Assembly: GCA_003170595.1 (NCBI GenBank)
Contig: PMZA01000221.1
Span: 17,828 to 55,250, forward strand
Length of the DNA: 37,423 bases
Reading direction: 5' to 3'
From: Armatimonadota bacterium
GTDB taxonomy: Bacteria > Armatimonadota > Zipacnadia > Zipacnadales > FEN-943
The notes beneath the pieces are model-generated. The model was not told the DNA's origin. It did not search any database and saw nothing but the letters and a program-made list of their open reading frames with translations. A program made the position numbers and the translations under genes. Below, piece after piece: positions 16,141-26,300 of the stretch (position 1 is the first letter of the stretch; each line of letters opens with the position of its first letter).

Positions 16141-18675
16141 ATGAGGCTACCGCTCGCAGTCCTGTTGTTCGTCCTTTGCGCATCGGCCTTCGCCCAACCC
16201 GGCCTCGTCGACTGGGTTGCGAAGGAGCCCGCCCCCCCAACGCCGGCCGCAGCCCTGCGCCTTCTCACCAGCCACCCCGGCGCGCTTGAGGTCCGGTGGC
16301 GAGCCAACGGCGCGACCGATTGGATGGGCGATCTCTCCGCCTGGGATGCCTCCCGCGACGGCTTAGTCGGCGCGGGCAAGAGCGACGGCCTCTTCACCGC
16401 CTCCCTCAAAGCCTCCGCCTGGCACAACGGCCTTCGCCTCACCGTCGTCCTTACCGCCACCCGCGCGGCAGCCCAGCCCACCGAGGTCATCGTCCGCTGC
16501 CCCTTCGACGCGTCAGCCTGGCAGCGCCAGTTCTACCCCCACCTGCCGTACCTTGCGACCGCGCCGGACGCGCCGGTACTTCTGCGCTTCGCGGCGGATG
16601 CGACCGACGCGACGACCTTCGCCCAGGCGCCGGAAGTCGCCTTCTACCCCTTCGGCGTCCTCGAGAACGACCGCGCCTTCGTGCTCTGGGGCTGCCCCGA
16701 CGTTGGCCGCTATGCGGTCCTCAGCCCCAACGCGATCGCCCCCGGAGCGCCCTGCCTATCGCTCCGCCCCAAGCACCTCGCCGCCGGGCAGCAGTTGTCC
16801 TTCGACCTCATGCTGAAGCGCTTCACCAAGCCCGACTGCCGCTACCGCGACGTCCTCCGCTGGTATCTCCAGTCGTGCTTCAGCACCGACCCGCTCAACC
16901 GCGACCTCTTCCCCTGGGATGGCCGATTTCACGCCCGCCGGTTCCAGGTCGGCAATCTCGGCAGCGGCATCGGCCGCCTCGCCGAGCCCGGGTCTGAGGG
17001 CACGAAGCTCCTCGACGAGCTTCATCGCCGCCGCGTGACCGGCTTCTGGTTCCAGGGCTGGGGCTCGTGGGATGAGACCTATCCCACCGAGGGCTCCTGG
17101 CTCACCGAATACTGGTCGCGCCTCTCGGCCACCCAGGTCCGCGACGAGATCGCCTGGGAGCGCGGGCACGGCCTCTTTCCCTTCATGTACGTCCGCCAAT
17201 TCCTCGCCGAGCAGGGCGTCCACGATGACCGCCCGCCCTATCGCGACTGGCTCGGCCGCGACGAGAACGGCAACCGCCAGGGCTGGGGAGACTCAGCCGT
17301 GCCCGACGCGATCGCCGCGGAGGTCGGCTTCCACACCTTGCAGCAGAGCGTCGCTGACTTCGGCGACGACGCCTACCGCGCCTGGTACGAGGCCCGCGTG
17401 AAGGCCTGCATGGACACCTATCGGCCTGCGGGCATCGCGTGGGACATGGGCTGGGCGGCCGGGCCGACGTGGGAGTACTCGCACTCGAACCCGAAGCAGA
17501 TGAACGGCGACGGCATGCTCCGCGCTCAGGCCGACCTCTGGGCCTGGCTCCCTTCGCACCATCCAGAAATGCGCACCATCGCCAACGAGGCCTTCGGCAC
17601 GCCCTCGCAGATGTTCGCCGACGGCATCCTCCTCGAGGGCGGCTTCGCGGTGGGCAAGACCGAGCTTGATTACGAGGCCGCCAGGGCCCTCGGCTCGACC
17701 ATCATCAGCTACGAGTACCCCGAGCAGTACGCGGCCCGCCTGACCGGCCTCCCGACCACCTCCGCGCGGTACGTGCAGTTCCGCTATCGCGCCGTCGGCC
17801 TCAACACCGCTTCCGGGCGCTACGTGGTCTACCCCTCGCAGGAGATCGTCGGCAAGGAGGGCACGGCCCTCGGCTGTAGCGATCTCCTCTCCGACGGCGA
17901 GTGGCACATCGCGACCTTCGACATGCGCAAGCTGCCGCAGATCGCCGAGATCAAGGGCCTCGCCTTCGGGATGGAGGCCGGCGCCGATGAAGCCCATCTC
18001 TGGGTCGACTACATCCGCTTCAGCGCCACGCCCGACGGTCCTGCCCTCGAGGTCGGGCCGAAGAGCTTCCCCTCGAACATCACCGCAGCCGAGGCGGCAG
18101 CCTTCGAGCCACGGCCCGGCTGGCTGGGCAATCCGGCGCCCGACTACGGCGTGCGCCGCGATGGTGACGCGCTCGAGTTCTTCGTCCGCGGCAAGGGCCG
18201 CGGGATGAGCTGGTCCTTCTTCACGGCACAGGCCGACGTCGCCCAGGAGTACCTGAAGGTCGTCGGCCTCGGCGCGTGCCTGGGGGCCGGCGTGCGCGGC
18301 GAGTGGGGGACCCTCGACGCCTTCTCGGCCCAGGCCATGGCCCTGCCGCCGCTCGTCGGCAGCCACGATGTCGAGGTCGCCCAGGAGGCCCCCGGCGTAT
18401 ATGCCTCGGGCTGGGGCGGCGGCGGGCACCTTCTCCTCGCGGCCTACAACGGCAGCGCCGAGTCCCGCTCGCTGACTGTCGGGGTCCCGGCGAAGGTCCT
18501 ATCCCAGTCCGGCGTCACACCCGGTCCCGGCGCACTCAGCCGCATCCTCGGCCGCGACGCCTTGCCTTCCCGCCCGGGCCCATCCGCCTCCGCAACCAAA
18601 GCCGGCGGCCTCAAGCTCACCGTCCGCCTGGAGCCCGGCGAGGAACTGCTTTGGGGAAGCTGGGGATGGGAGTGA
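16141..18675 (+). CDS. Secreted GH36/GH31-like TIM-barrel glycosidase with beta-sandwich segment
   Basis: 844 residues from ATG 16141, SD AGGAGA at 16125-16130, signal peptide ending ASAFAQ. An N-terminal beta-rich part (about 20-240) is followed by a barrel with FWFQGWGSWDETYP, GHGLFPFMYVRQFL, and YRPAGIAWDMGWAAGP. Asp435 in the last motif is where GH36/GH31-type enzymes have their nucleophile. After AARALGSTIISYEYP (about 520-535) comes a beta-sandwich stretch (about 541-634, YVQFRYRAV to LWVDYIRFS), and then barrel-like sequence seems to resume (SWSFFTAQADVAQEYLKVVGLGACLGAG). The C-terminal strands end in LEPGEELLWGSW. This suggests a binding-type domain inserted late in the barrel. The family is only a distant match, so I give a fold-level call; alpha-galactosidase-like activity is a guess I do not press. 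Confidence 0.6.
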   Translation: MRLPLAVLLFVLCASAFAQPGLVDWVAKEPAPPTPAAALRLLTSHPGALEVRWRANGATDWMGDLSAWDASRDGLVGAGKSDGLFTASLKASAWHNGLRLTVVLTATRAAAQPTEVIVRCPFDASAWQRQFYPHLPYLATAPDAPVLLRFAADATDATTFAQAPEVAFYPFGVLENDRAFVLWGCPDVGRYAVLSPNAIAPGAPCLSLRPKHLAAGQQLSFDLMLKRFTKPDCRYRDVLRWYLQSCFSTDPLNRDLFPWDGRFHARRFQVGNLGSGIGRLAEPGSEGTKLLDELHRRRVTGFWFQGWGSWDETYPTEGSWLTEYWSRLSATQVRDEIAWERGHGLFPFMYVRQFLAEQGVHDDRPPYRDWLGRDENGNRQGWGDSAVPDAIAAEVGFHTLQQSVADFGDDAYRAWYEARVKACMDTYRPAGIAWDMGWAAGPTWEYSHSNPKQMNGDGMLRAQADLWAWLPSHHPEMRTIANEAFGTPSQMFADGILLEGGFAVGKTELDYEAARALGSTIISYEYPEQYAARLTGLPTTSARYVQFRYRAVGLNTASGRYVVYPSQEIVGKEGTALGCSDLLSDGEWHIATFDMRKLPQIAEIKGLAFGMEAGADEAHLWVDYIRFSATPDGPALEVGPKSFPSNITAAEAAAFEPRPGWLGNPAPDYGVRRDGDALEFFVRGKGRGMSWSFFTAQADVAQEYLKVVGLGACLGAGVRGEWGTLDAFSAQAMALPPLVGSHDVEVAQEAPGVYASGWGGGGHLLLAAYNGSAESRSLTVGVPAKVLSQSGVTPGPGALSRILGRDALPSRPGPSASATKAGGLKLTVRLEPGEELLWGSWGWE

Positions 18676-18680
18676 TAGCG

Positions 18681-18699
18681 TTGGCGCCTCAGGCGCCAA
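18681..18699 (+). repeat. Perfect hairpin TTGGCGCC-TCA-GGCGCCAA before a ribosome-binding site
   Basis: An 8-bp perfect stem (18681-18688 with 18692-18699) and a 3-base loop. It begins 5 nt after the stop at 18675 and ends 1 nt before GGAGGAG (18701-18707). Same layout as the other intergenic palindromes, different arms. Confidence 0.75.
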
Positions 18700-18712
18700 G
18701 GGAGGAGCATCC

Positions 18713-20239
18713 ATGACCTCACCCACATCAGCGGGGGAACCAGTGGACCTTGGCTCGCGCCTTGAACTCCTCGTGGATGACTTCCTCCTCGAGGGCATGA
18801 CCGGCGGCGCCCGCCTCGAGCTGCACCATCCCGTCCGCCGCGAGGTCGTCTTCTGTACCGACGCTCCCTGGGAGGGCAACGCCTGCGCCTATGAATCCAT
18901 CTTCGAGGACGACGGCCTCTTCCGCCTGTACTATCACGGCCTCCACTACCGCTTCAGCGGCCCGCCGGCTCAGGCCCTCCCCGATCATCCCGGCGTCCTC
19001 TGCTACGCCGAGAGCGACGACGGCCTCCACTGGCGACGGCCCGACCTCGGCCTCTTCGACTTCGGCGGATCGAAGGCCAACAACATCGTCCTCACAGCCG
19101 AGGTCCTCGAAGAGGTCGGCGGCGACCCGGTGCACACCGCCGTCTTCAGGGACAGCAATCCTGCATGCCCGGCCGACGAGCGCTACAAGATCGTCTGCGT
19201 CGGATCCAAACCGGCGGGCCTCTACGCGCTCAAGTCCGCCGATGGGATCCACTTCTCGCTGATGAGCCGCGAGCCCATCGTCACCGAGGGCGCCTTCGAT
19301 TCGGAGAACCTCGCCTTCTGGGATCCCGTCCGCGAGGAGTATCGCGAATACCACCGCGGCTTCCGCGACGACCGCCGGGACATCCTCACCTCGGCCTCGC
19401 GCGACTTCCTGCACTTCCGCGCCCCGCAGTGGCTCGAGTACCCGGGCGCCCCGCCCGAGCAGCTTTACATCAACCAGGTCCAGCCCTACTTCCGCGCCCC
19501 GCACATCTTTATGGGCTTCCCCGCGCGCTATATCGAAGGCGACTGGTCCGAGCCCCTTCTCGACCTCCCCGGCCTCGACGAGCGCCTCGCCCGAGCGAAA
19601 GAGCACCCCCGCTACGGCACCGCCCTGACCGACGCGGTCTTCATGTCCAGCCGCGATGGCCTCACCTTCAACCGCTGGCCCGAGGCCTTCATCAGACCCG
19701 GCCCGAGGCGTCGCGGAAGCTGGGTCTACGGGGACAACTTCATCTTCTGGGGCATGATCCTGACCCCCTCCATGACCGAGGATGCGCCCGACGAGATATC
19801 CCTCTTCGCGACCGACGACTACTGGGAAGGCACCAGCATGAACATGCGCAGGTATACCCTTCGCGTCGACGGCTTCGTCTCTGCGGCGGCGCCTCTGTCC
19901 GGCGGCGAAATCCTCACGCGGCCCATCGTCTTCAACGGCGGCAGCCTCGCGATCAACGCCGACACCTCCGCCGCGGGTGGCGTGCGGGTTGAGGTGCAGA
20001 CCGCCGCCGGTGTGCCCATCGAGGGTTACGCGCTGGACGACTGCCCGCGTATCATGTGCGACGACCTCCACCATATCGTGCGGTGGACGACCAACGGCGG
20101 CGACCTTCGTCCCCTCGCGGGCAAGCCCGTCCGCCTCCGCTTCATCCTCAGCGACGCGGACCTTTACTCCTTCCAGTTTGTCCCTTACGCTCCGGTGGTG
20201 CGTGAGCAATCCCAAGTCGGCCAGGTGACGGTTCCATGA
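18713..20239 (+). CDS. Five-bladed-propeller (GH43/GH32-like) protein without signal peptide
   Basis: 508 residues from ATG 18713; GGAGGAG at 18701-18707 is 5 nt upstream and fixes the start. The opening DLGSRLELLVDDFLLEG belongs to a family of uncharacterised proteins that resemble GH32/GH43/GH68 propellers. Blade-like repeats follow: FRLYYHGL, LCYAESDDGLHWRRP, YALKSADGIHFSLM, LTSASRDFLHFR, VFMSSRDGLTFNRWP, then a C-terminal beta-sandwich (about 390-500, VRLRFILSDADLYSFQF) common behind such propellers. No secretion signal is visible, so it may be cytoplasmic. Its last four bases overlap the next start (ATGA), so translation of the two is probably coupled. A paralogous propeller is fused to the NAGPA domain at 4121-5089. 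Substrate unknown. Confidence 0.65.
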   Translation: MTSPTSAGEPVDLGSRLELLVDDFLLEGMTGGARLELHHPVRREVVFCTDAPWEGNACAYESIFEDDGLFRLYYHGLHYRFSGPPAQALPDHPGVLCYAESDDGLHWRRPDLGLFDFGGSKANNIVLTAEVLEEVGGDPVHTAVFRDSNPACPADERYKIVCVGSKPAGLYALKSADGIHFSLMSREPIVTEGAFDSENLAFWDPVREEYREYHRGFRDDRRDILTSASRDFLHFRAPQWLEYPGAPPEQLYINQVQPYFRAPHIFMGFPARYIEGDWSEPLLDLPGLDERLARAKEHPRYGTALTDAVFMSSRDGLTFNRWPEAFIRPGPRRRGSWVYGDNFIFWGMILTPSMTEDAPDEISLFATDDYWEGTSMNMRRYTLRVDGFVSAAAPLSGGEILTRPIVFNGGSLAINADTSAAGGVRVEVQTAAGVPIEGYALDDCPRIMCDDLHHIVRWTTNGGDLRPLAGKPVRLRFILSDADLYSFQFVPYAPVVREQSQVGQVTVP

Positions 20240-23200
20240 GAGTAATCCTCTTCGCAGCAGCCTTCGCACTCGTTTTCTCGCCCGCCTTCGCTCAGGGGCC
20301 GGTCACGATTGGCGGTGTGACCTATGACCATGTCGATCCCGGCCCGGCCTTCACCGAGGCCGCCCGACCGCCGCAGGATTGGTCCGCGCCGGCGCCCTTC
20401 GCCGCCGAGACCGCCGCCGGCATGATGGCCTATGTCACCTCCGACGCCGGCGATTACAAGCCCGATCGCATCCCCAGGGCCGACGAGCATGCGGCAAAGC
20501 TGTCCGCCTTCTTCGCCCAGGGGCAGACCGAGGCCACCTGGGTCGGCGTGTCCGGCCTCTCGGATCTCCAAGGTCTCAGCGCGACGGTCGATCTCAAGGG
20601 CGCGCCGGTCAGCGTCGACGTCCGCCATCTTCACTTCTGGCCCCAGCGCACCGGCTGGGGTTCGCGTCAGTGGTACATGACCCCCGAGATGCTCCTCCCC
20701 TGCGCGGGCGGGATGCAGACAGTCCCCGCCACGCATGGCATCCTCGTGCAGAAGCCCTTCGACCTCAAGCTCGGTGAGACCGCCGCCTTCTGGCTCACCT
20801 TCATCGCCGCCGACGACGCGAAGCCCGGCGTCTATCAGTGCGCGGTCACGATCTCCAGCGCGGGCAAGCCGTCCCTCACCCTCCCCCTCACGGTCGAGGT
20901 CCTGCCCTTCAAGCTCGATCGCCCGAAGAGCAAGCAGTGGCTCCTCTACGCCGACACTTGGCGGTGGAACGCGATGAGCGATGCGCAGGTCCTCGCTGAG
21001 CTTCGCGACTTCGGCCGCCACGGCATCACCGGCCTGGTCGAGATGCCCCTCGGGTCCGAGGATCTCTCCCAGCTCAAGGCCGGCAAAGTCACCTTCGACG
21101 CCCGACCCTTCAAGCGCCTGGCGAAGCTCTGCGATGAGGCCGGCATCCCCGGCCCTCACGTCTGCTCCTACGGTGGCGCGGCGGAGAGAGTGCGTGACGC
21201 CTTGGGCCTCACCGTCGACCTCGGCAAGGGCGAATGGCCCCAGGCCGTTAAGGATGGCGTCGCCCTGGTGGCGAAGGCCGCGGTCGACGCCACGAAGGAC
21301 ACGCCCACCCGCTGGTATTACTACGGCGTCGACGAGCCCACCGGCGAGAACACCTACGCGATCCAGGACTATCAGGCCTGGCATCAGGGCGGCGCCCCGA
21401 CCTACGCCACCTTCGGCGACCCGAAGTTCCTCGAGCAGGCCGCGGCCTACCTCACCGCCCCCTGCTTCGTCACCTATCTCATCAGCCAGGAGGCGGGAGC
21501 CCGCGCCGCGCGCGAGGGTTGCGCGAAGACCGGCGCTGAGTTCTGGTGGTACGGCATCGGCTCCTACGTGAACCCCTATGCCCAGGAGGGCGCCACCTTC
21601 GCCAACCGCTATGGCGCCGGCTTCCTCCTCTGGAAGAGCGGCGCGAAGTCCGCCGTCGCCTGGACCTTCCAGCGCGTCCACGAGGATGTCTTCAACGACT
21701 TCGATGGATCGCAGGTCAACTCCGCCGAGCCCAAGGATCAGATGACCGCCTACCCTCAGTTCCTGCGGCCCGACGACTGGTCCACCTACCAGGGCGCCAT
21801 CCCGACCCTCGCCTGGGAGGGCCTGCGCGAGGGCGTCGACGACTACCGCTACCTCTCCACCCTCGCCTCGCTCATCACCAGGGCGAAGTACAGCAGCACG
21901 CGAGCGGCGGCAGACGCTGCGAAGCATGCTCAGGACACCCTCGACACCCTCACCTCGACGATCCCCTGGGTCAACCCGATGGTGCAGTCGGACTTCCAGA
22001 CGATCCGCATGCAGCAGGTCCGCCGCGCGATCGCCGATCAGATCGTGATCCTACAGGCCGCCCTCCGCGGTGAGGCCCTCGCGCCCGAAGCAGTGCGTGA
22101 GGCGCACGTCTCCGTCCTCGTATCGGCAGCCGTGGCCGATGCCGCGCCCGAGTCGCCGATGCCCGCAATCTCAGCCGCACGCGCAGCCGTCCCGCCCATC
22201 ATCGACGGCATCCTCGACGACGCCTGCTGGGCGTCTGCTCCTGTCGCCGACGACTTCCGCACAGTGAACACCGACAAGCCGTCCGCCGCCCCGACCGAGG
22301 CCCGCCTGGCCTATGACGACCGCTGCCTCTACGTCGCCTTCGATTGCCACGAGCCCGCGATGGACAAGCTCGTCGCGAAGCAGTTCGGCCATGACACGCC
22401 CATGGTCTGGGTCGACGACGGCATCGAGTTCTTCCTCGGCGGTGCCGATCGCAAGAAGTACGCGCACGTGATCGTTAACACCAACAAGTCGGTGTACGAC
22501 GAGATCGGCCAGGACCCGTCGTGGAACCCCGCGCTCGAGGTGGGCTTGCACAAGCGGGCCGACGGCTACAGTGTCGAGATCGCCATTCCGTGGGCCGACC
22601 TCGCGCAGGCCGGGATCGCGCGGGCCTCGATCATGACGGTAAACTTCTGCCGCAGCCGTTTCGCCGGATCCGACGACTCGCCCCACAGCTCGTGGTCCTT
22701 CGCTGGCGGCGGCTTCCACGTTCCCGAGCGCTTCGGCCTCGCCCAATTCGGCGACAGCGCGCTCGCCTTGAGCAGCGTTCAGGTACCGAGGTCCTGGGGA
22801 CGACAGGTCATGGTCGCCGAGCTTCGCAATCTTTCCGACGCGCCCGTCAAGGCACGCGTCGGCCTCTCGGGATCGCGCGCTCAGCAGGTCGTCGTTCCCG
22901 CGCATGCCACGGCGACGGTCCGCATGCCGGTCGATCTCATGAAGCCCGGTCCGGCGACCGCGAGCTTCTCCTGGGGCATCGCGGGGAAGGCGCCTTCGAC
23001 GATCAGTTTCCCGATCACCGTACCCGAGCCGGCATCGGTATCGGGCTGCCCGTCCTTCGTGTCCGACGGCGAGACGGTAAAGGTCGTGGTAACGACTCAC
23101 GCGACCGCAGCCGACTGGCAGGCCTACCGCGTCCTCGCCACTGCCTCCACCGCCTCCGGTTCGCAGCAGGTCAGCTTCGCCGCGAAGCCCGGCCGCTCCG

Positions 23201-23313
23201 CGCGACTCCAGCTTCGCATGTCGGGGCCCACAACCCTCACCGTCGGCCTCGTCGACGACAGCGGCGCCTGGGTCGGCAAGCCCACCCAGCAGCGCATCAT
23301 CGCCTTCCCCTAG
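20236..23313 (+). CDS. Secreted GH123/DUF4091-like glycosidase with C-terminal CBM9 domain
   Basis: 1025 residues from ATG 20236, overlapping the previous stop by ATGA; signal peptide ends SPAFAQ. A beta-sandwich (about 100-225) precedes a DUF4091/GH123-type barrel. The barrel carries YYYGVDEPTGENTY with Asp366-Glu367, the DE pair used in GH123 for substrate-assisted catalysis on N-acetyl-hexosamines. It ends in the typical LREGVDDYRYLSTL helix. Residues 653-840 form a CBM9-like domain (IIDGILDDACWASAP, YVAFDCHEP, VWVDDGIEFFLG, YSVEIAIPWADL). A last beta-rich stretch completes the protein. Family-level evidence supports a retaining glycosidase on amino sugars, but DUF4091 proteins are diverse. 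It converges on the minus-strand gene starting its end at 23318 with only 4 bases between. Confidence 0.75.
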   Translation: MRVILFAAAFALVFSPAFAQGPVTIGGVTYDHVDPGPAFTEAARPPQDWSAPAPFAAETAAGMMAYVTSDAGDYKPDRIPRADEHAAKLSAFFAQGQTEATWVGVSGLSDLQGLSATVDLKGAPVSVDVRHLHFWPQRTGWGSRQWYMTPEMLLPCAGGMQTVPATHGILVQKPFDLKLGETAAFWLTFIAADDAKPGVYQCAVTISSAGKPSLTLPLTVEVLPFKLDRPKSKQWLLYADTWRWNAMSDAQVLAELRDFGRHGITGLVEMPLGSEDLSQLKAGKVTFDARPFKRLAKLCDEAGIPGPHVCSYGGAAERVRDALGLTVDLGKGEWPQAVKDGVALVAKAAVDATKDTPTRWYYYGVDEPTGENTYAIQDYQAWHQGGAPTYATFGDPKFLEQAAAYLTAPCFVTYLISQEAGARAAREGCAKTGAEFWWYGIGSYVNPYAQEGATFANRYGAGFLLWKSGAKSAVAWTFQRVHEDVFNDFDGSQVNSAEPKDQMTAYPQFLRPDDWSTYQGAIPTLAWEGLREGVDDYRYLSTLASLITRAKYSSTRAAADAAKHAQDTLDTLTSTIPWVNPMVQSDFQTIRMQQVRRAIADQIVILQAALRGEALAPEAVREAHVSVLVSAAVADAAPESPMPAISAARAAVPPIIDGILDDACWASAPVADDFRTVNTDKPSAAPTEARLAYDDRCLYVAFDCHEPAMDKLVAKQFGHDTPMVWVDDGIEFFLGGADRKKYAHVIVNTNKSVYDEIGQDPSWNPALEVGLHKRADGYSVEIAIPWADLAQAGIARASIMTVNFCRSRFAGSDDSPHSSWSFAGGGFHVPERFGLAQFGDSALALSSVQVPRSWGRQVMVAELRNLSDAPVKARVGLSGSRAQQVVVPAHATATVRMPVDLMKPGPATASFSWGIAGKAPSTISFPITVPEPASVSGCPSFVSDGETVKVVVTTHATAADWQAYRVLATASTASGSQQVSFAAKPGRSARLQLRMSGPTTLTVGLVDDSGAWVGKPTQQRIIAFP

Positions 23314-23317
23314 GGCG

Positions 23318-26300
23318 TCACTGCTGAGGGATCACTTCAATCGCATCGCACAGCCTTGCCGTCGGGTCGACTGCCCCGCCCGGCGGCACGCTGAACTCGA
23401 TGTCCAGCACCCCGTCGCGAACCTCCACGTCCCGGAACTCGCGCACCATCGCCTTCCGGAAGTCGCTCCCGCACGCCGTGAACAGGTCCACGTCGGTCAT
23501 CACCTTCTTCCCCTCGATGGCCACGCTCATGACGAACACGCTCGGCTTCGCGCCAGGCTCATACCCGACCTTGAGGTACAGCCGCACCGTGTACTTCCCG
23601 GGCTTCACCGTGAACCGGTACGCGTCCAGGTCATAGGCCTCCGTCGCGAAGAGCGCCGGATCGTCGGTGCCGATGAGGCCCGCCGTCGACCGCCCCACCG
23701 ACTGACAGCTCCCGTCGTAGCCATACCCGCCCACCGTGTATTTCCGGTCGGGGAAGAAGAGTCGGCCCGACTTCGCGCGGTAGAACGCGGCGCTCCCGCA
23801 GTCGATCGCGTACTCGCTCCGCGCGATCATGGCCGCCTTCTCCTTCAGCGATCCATCAGCCGCGGCCTTGCGGAACTCCGGGATACCGAGCACGAGCTTC
23901 GACACCAGCAGTCGATGAGCATCGGCATAGCGGCCCTCAGCTACGCGCTTATGGATGTCTGCGAGTCGCTGTTTCTGCGGTGCGACATCGGCCCCACTCT
24001 CGGCCAGAGCGGCGACCTCCTGCTGAAGCTCCTTCACCCTTGCCGCGAACCATGCGCGCGTCGACTCAGGCACCGTCACATGCCCACCTCGCGGCTTCAC
24101 ACTCGGACTGGCCAGCCGGAACGATTTCAGTTCATACGGCTTCAGCTCGATCGTCATCGGTCCCGCGCCGGAGCCCATGTCGATCGTCGCAGTCACCGGC
24201 GACCACAGCAGGTTGACGGCGTATAGGTATGTGCCGCCGCTCGTATTGAGGTACCTCGCCGTCACGGGATCGCTCATCCCCGCCACGTCCTTGAAGTCGC
24301 CCACCGGCAGCGCCCGGTACGCGCTCGCGAATTCCCGCGTCTCGGCGTCACGGCCCATCGTTCCCAGCGGCTGCGCGCCGATGAGTATCTGCGAGGCGTC
24401 CTGCGAGGCCATGGCGTCGGCGAAGTCCTCGAGGAAGTACCGTCCGTTCGCCTTGGGATCGGAGTTCTGGAAGTAGCCCTTGTAGGTCGCCTGCTTGAGC
24501 GACTCCATGAACGACTCGAAGTATCGCAGGTAGATCGACGTCCCCGACCGCGCCCCGTTGCGGAAGACGCCGAACTTGGCGACGTTGTGGTTCAACTCGC
24601 CGGTGATATTTTCCCGCCCGCCGTACCAGTGCTTGAGCCACCGGTAGAACGTCCCGTCTTCCATGGGCACGAGCACCACCGACGGCAGCTTCTTCACCGC
24701 CGCCATGTCCAGCCCGACGTTCTCGTAGGCGAACTTGCTGAAGTCGAAGTCCTCGCACTGCTCGGCGTCGAGGTACTCCGGCGAATTGTCGTACCACCCG
24801 CTGACGCTGATCTGCAGCTGCAGCCCCGGCCTCGTCCGGCGCACCATCGCATCCGCCTGCGCCAGCAGTTCGGTGTTCTTCCGCGCCCGCCAGGCCAGCC
24901 ACTCCGCGCGTTTGTCGTGGGTCAGGTACGTGTACCGTTCGGCAAAGCGTCCCTCCGGCTTCTCGGCGGCGGGAACCTTGATCCCGGTATCCCGCTCGAA
25001 GGCCGCCACGGTCAGATCGTCGTAGCCCATGTCGAGCGACCCGTACAGATACGGCGCATGGCCGTCGCACCACAGGTCGATCCCACGGAAGGCCTCATAC
25101 TTCCCATACCGCCGCAGCATCTCCCCGACCAGCTTCAGGAACGCCGCCCGCACCGCCGGATGGCTCGGGTTGTCGCCCAGGCCCGGATCCTCCCAGCCCG
25201 TCGCCGCCGTCTTCCCATTGCGATCGACGCGGTAGTACCCTTCCTTCACCCGCGCCTCGAGCCCCTCCTGCGAAGCCCCCTGCGCAGGCATCGTCCACAC
25301 GTTGATGTTGCCCAGAAGATGCTTGCCCCTTCGCCCCATCATCTCCAGCAAGAGGTCCACCCAGCCCCCGACCCGCATCCCGTCGCCCACGTCATTCACC
25401 GGCCCCTCGTCGAGGTGCGACCAGGTGTACCGCGCGAGCGAGTACGACATCGCGTCCTGCCCCGTGTAGTCCATGTAGTCCAGCAGTTTCTCGAAGCACT
25501 GGATCGGATAGCCATAGGGGAGAGGACTGCGATGGAAGCTCTTGTCCTGCGGTCCGCCGAAGTTGGTCTCGAAGCTCTGGTCCTCATCGAGATGACCCAG
25601 CGACCGCCCCGTCATCCCGCGCGGCAGGTCCAGCGCCAGCCTCGGCAGCCTCTCCGCGAGGCGATAGATCTCCAGCTTCGCCGCCGCCGCCGCCATCCCC
25701 GGCACGAGGGTCCGCACCTCGAACAGGTACTGCTCCTCGGTGGGGTAGAAGAGGTAGCGCGCCGTCTGCATCGTCCCCGTGTTGGGGTACTCACCGCCGC
25801 ACTGCACCCCGCCGGACAGCCGGTCGCGATGCTGCGCCCAGTCGGACTTGGGGATCATGTAGAAGCTCATCGCCCGCTCGCGATCATCGGGCCACGTGAC
25901 CTCGAGCATGACCGGCGATCCGTCCGCGCCGGGTATCCGCACCTCATACCCGAACCGGTCCCACTTGCTCTCCCCGGCCTCGCGATAGCTGCCCACGCCG
26001 GGCGCCGTCTTCACCTTCGACGGCACGCTCTCCACGAACCCGTCGTCGGTCTTCGTGCAGTCGATGCTCACGACGCGCTCGCCGAGCTTGACCTCATCGT
26101 GCGATGCCGGCGCCGCGGGCAGTTGCTGATAGACGGTCAGCGGGAAGCTTCGCTGGAACCGTCCCGCCTGCCTCGTCAGAACGCACTCCGCGCGGTAGGC
26201 CCCGACTGCAAGCTTGCCCACGGGAAGCTTCAGCGTCTCGCGCCTCGATAGCTTCAGCGCGAACTCCTTCTGCCCGACCACCTTCCCATCGGCATCGCTC

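Noticed and set aside
18728-20269. Minus-strand open frame of 513 codons opposite the propeller gene
   Set aside because: Low-complexity antisense shadow; the plus-strand frame has SD, homology and start/stop coupling.
20185-21927. Minus-strand open frame of 580 codons opposite the GH123-like gene
   Set aside because: Same reason: no recognisable motifs, no SD, antisense of a well-supported gene.
24587-26251. Plus-strand open frame of 554 codons inside the LamG-malectin gene
   Set aside because: His/Pro/Arg-rich antisense translation with no motifs; the minus-strand gene has clear LamG and malectin domains.
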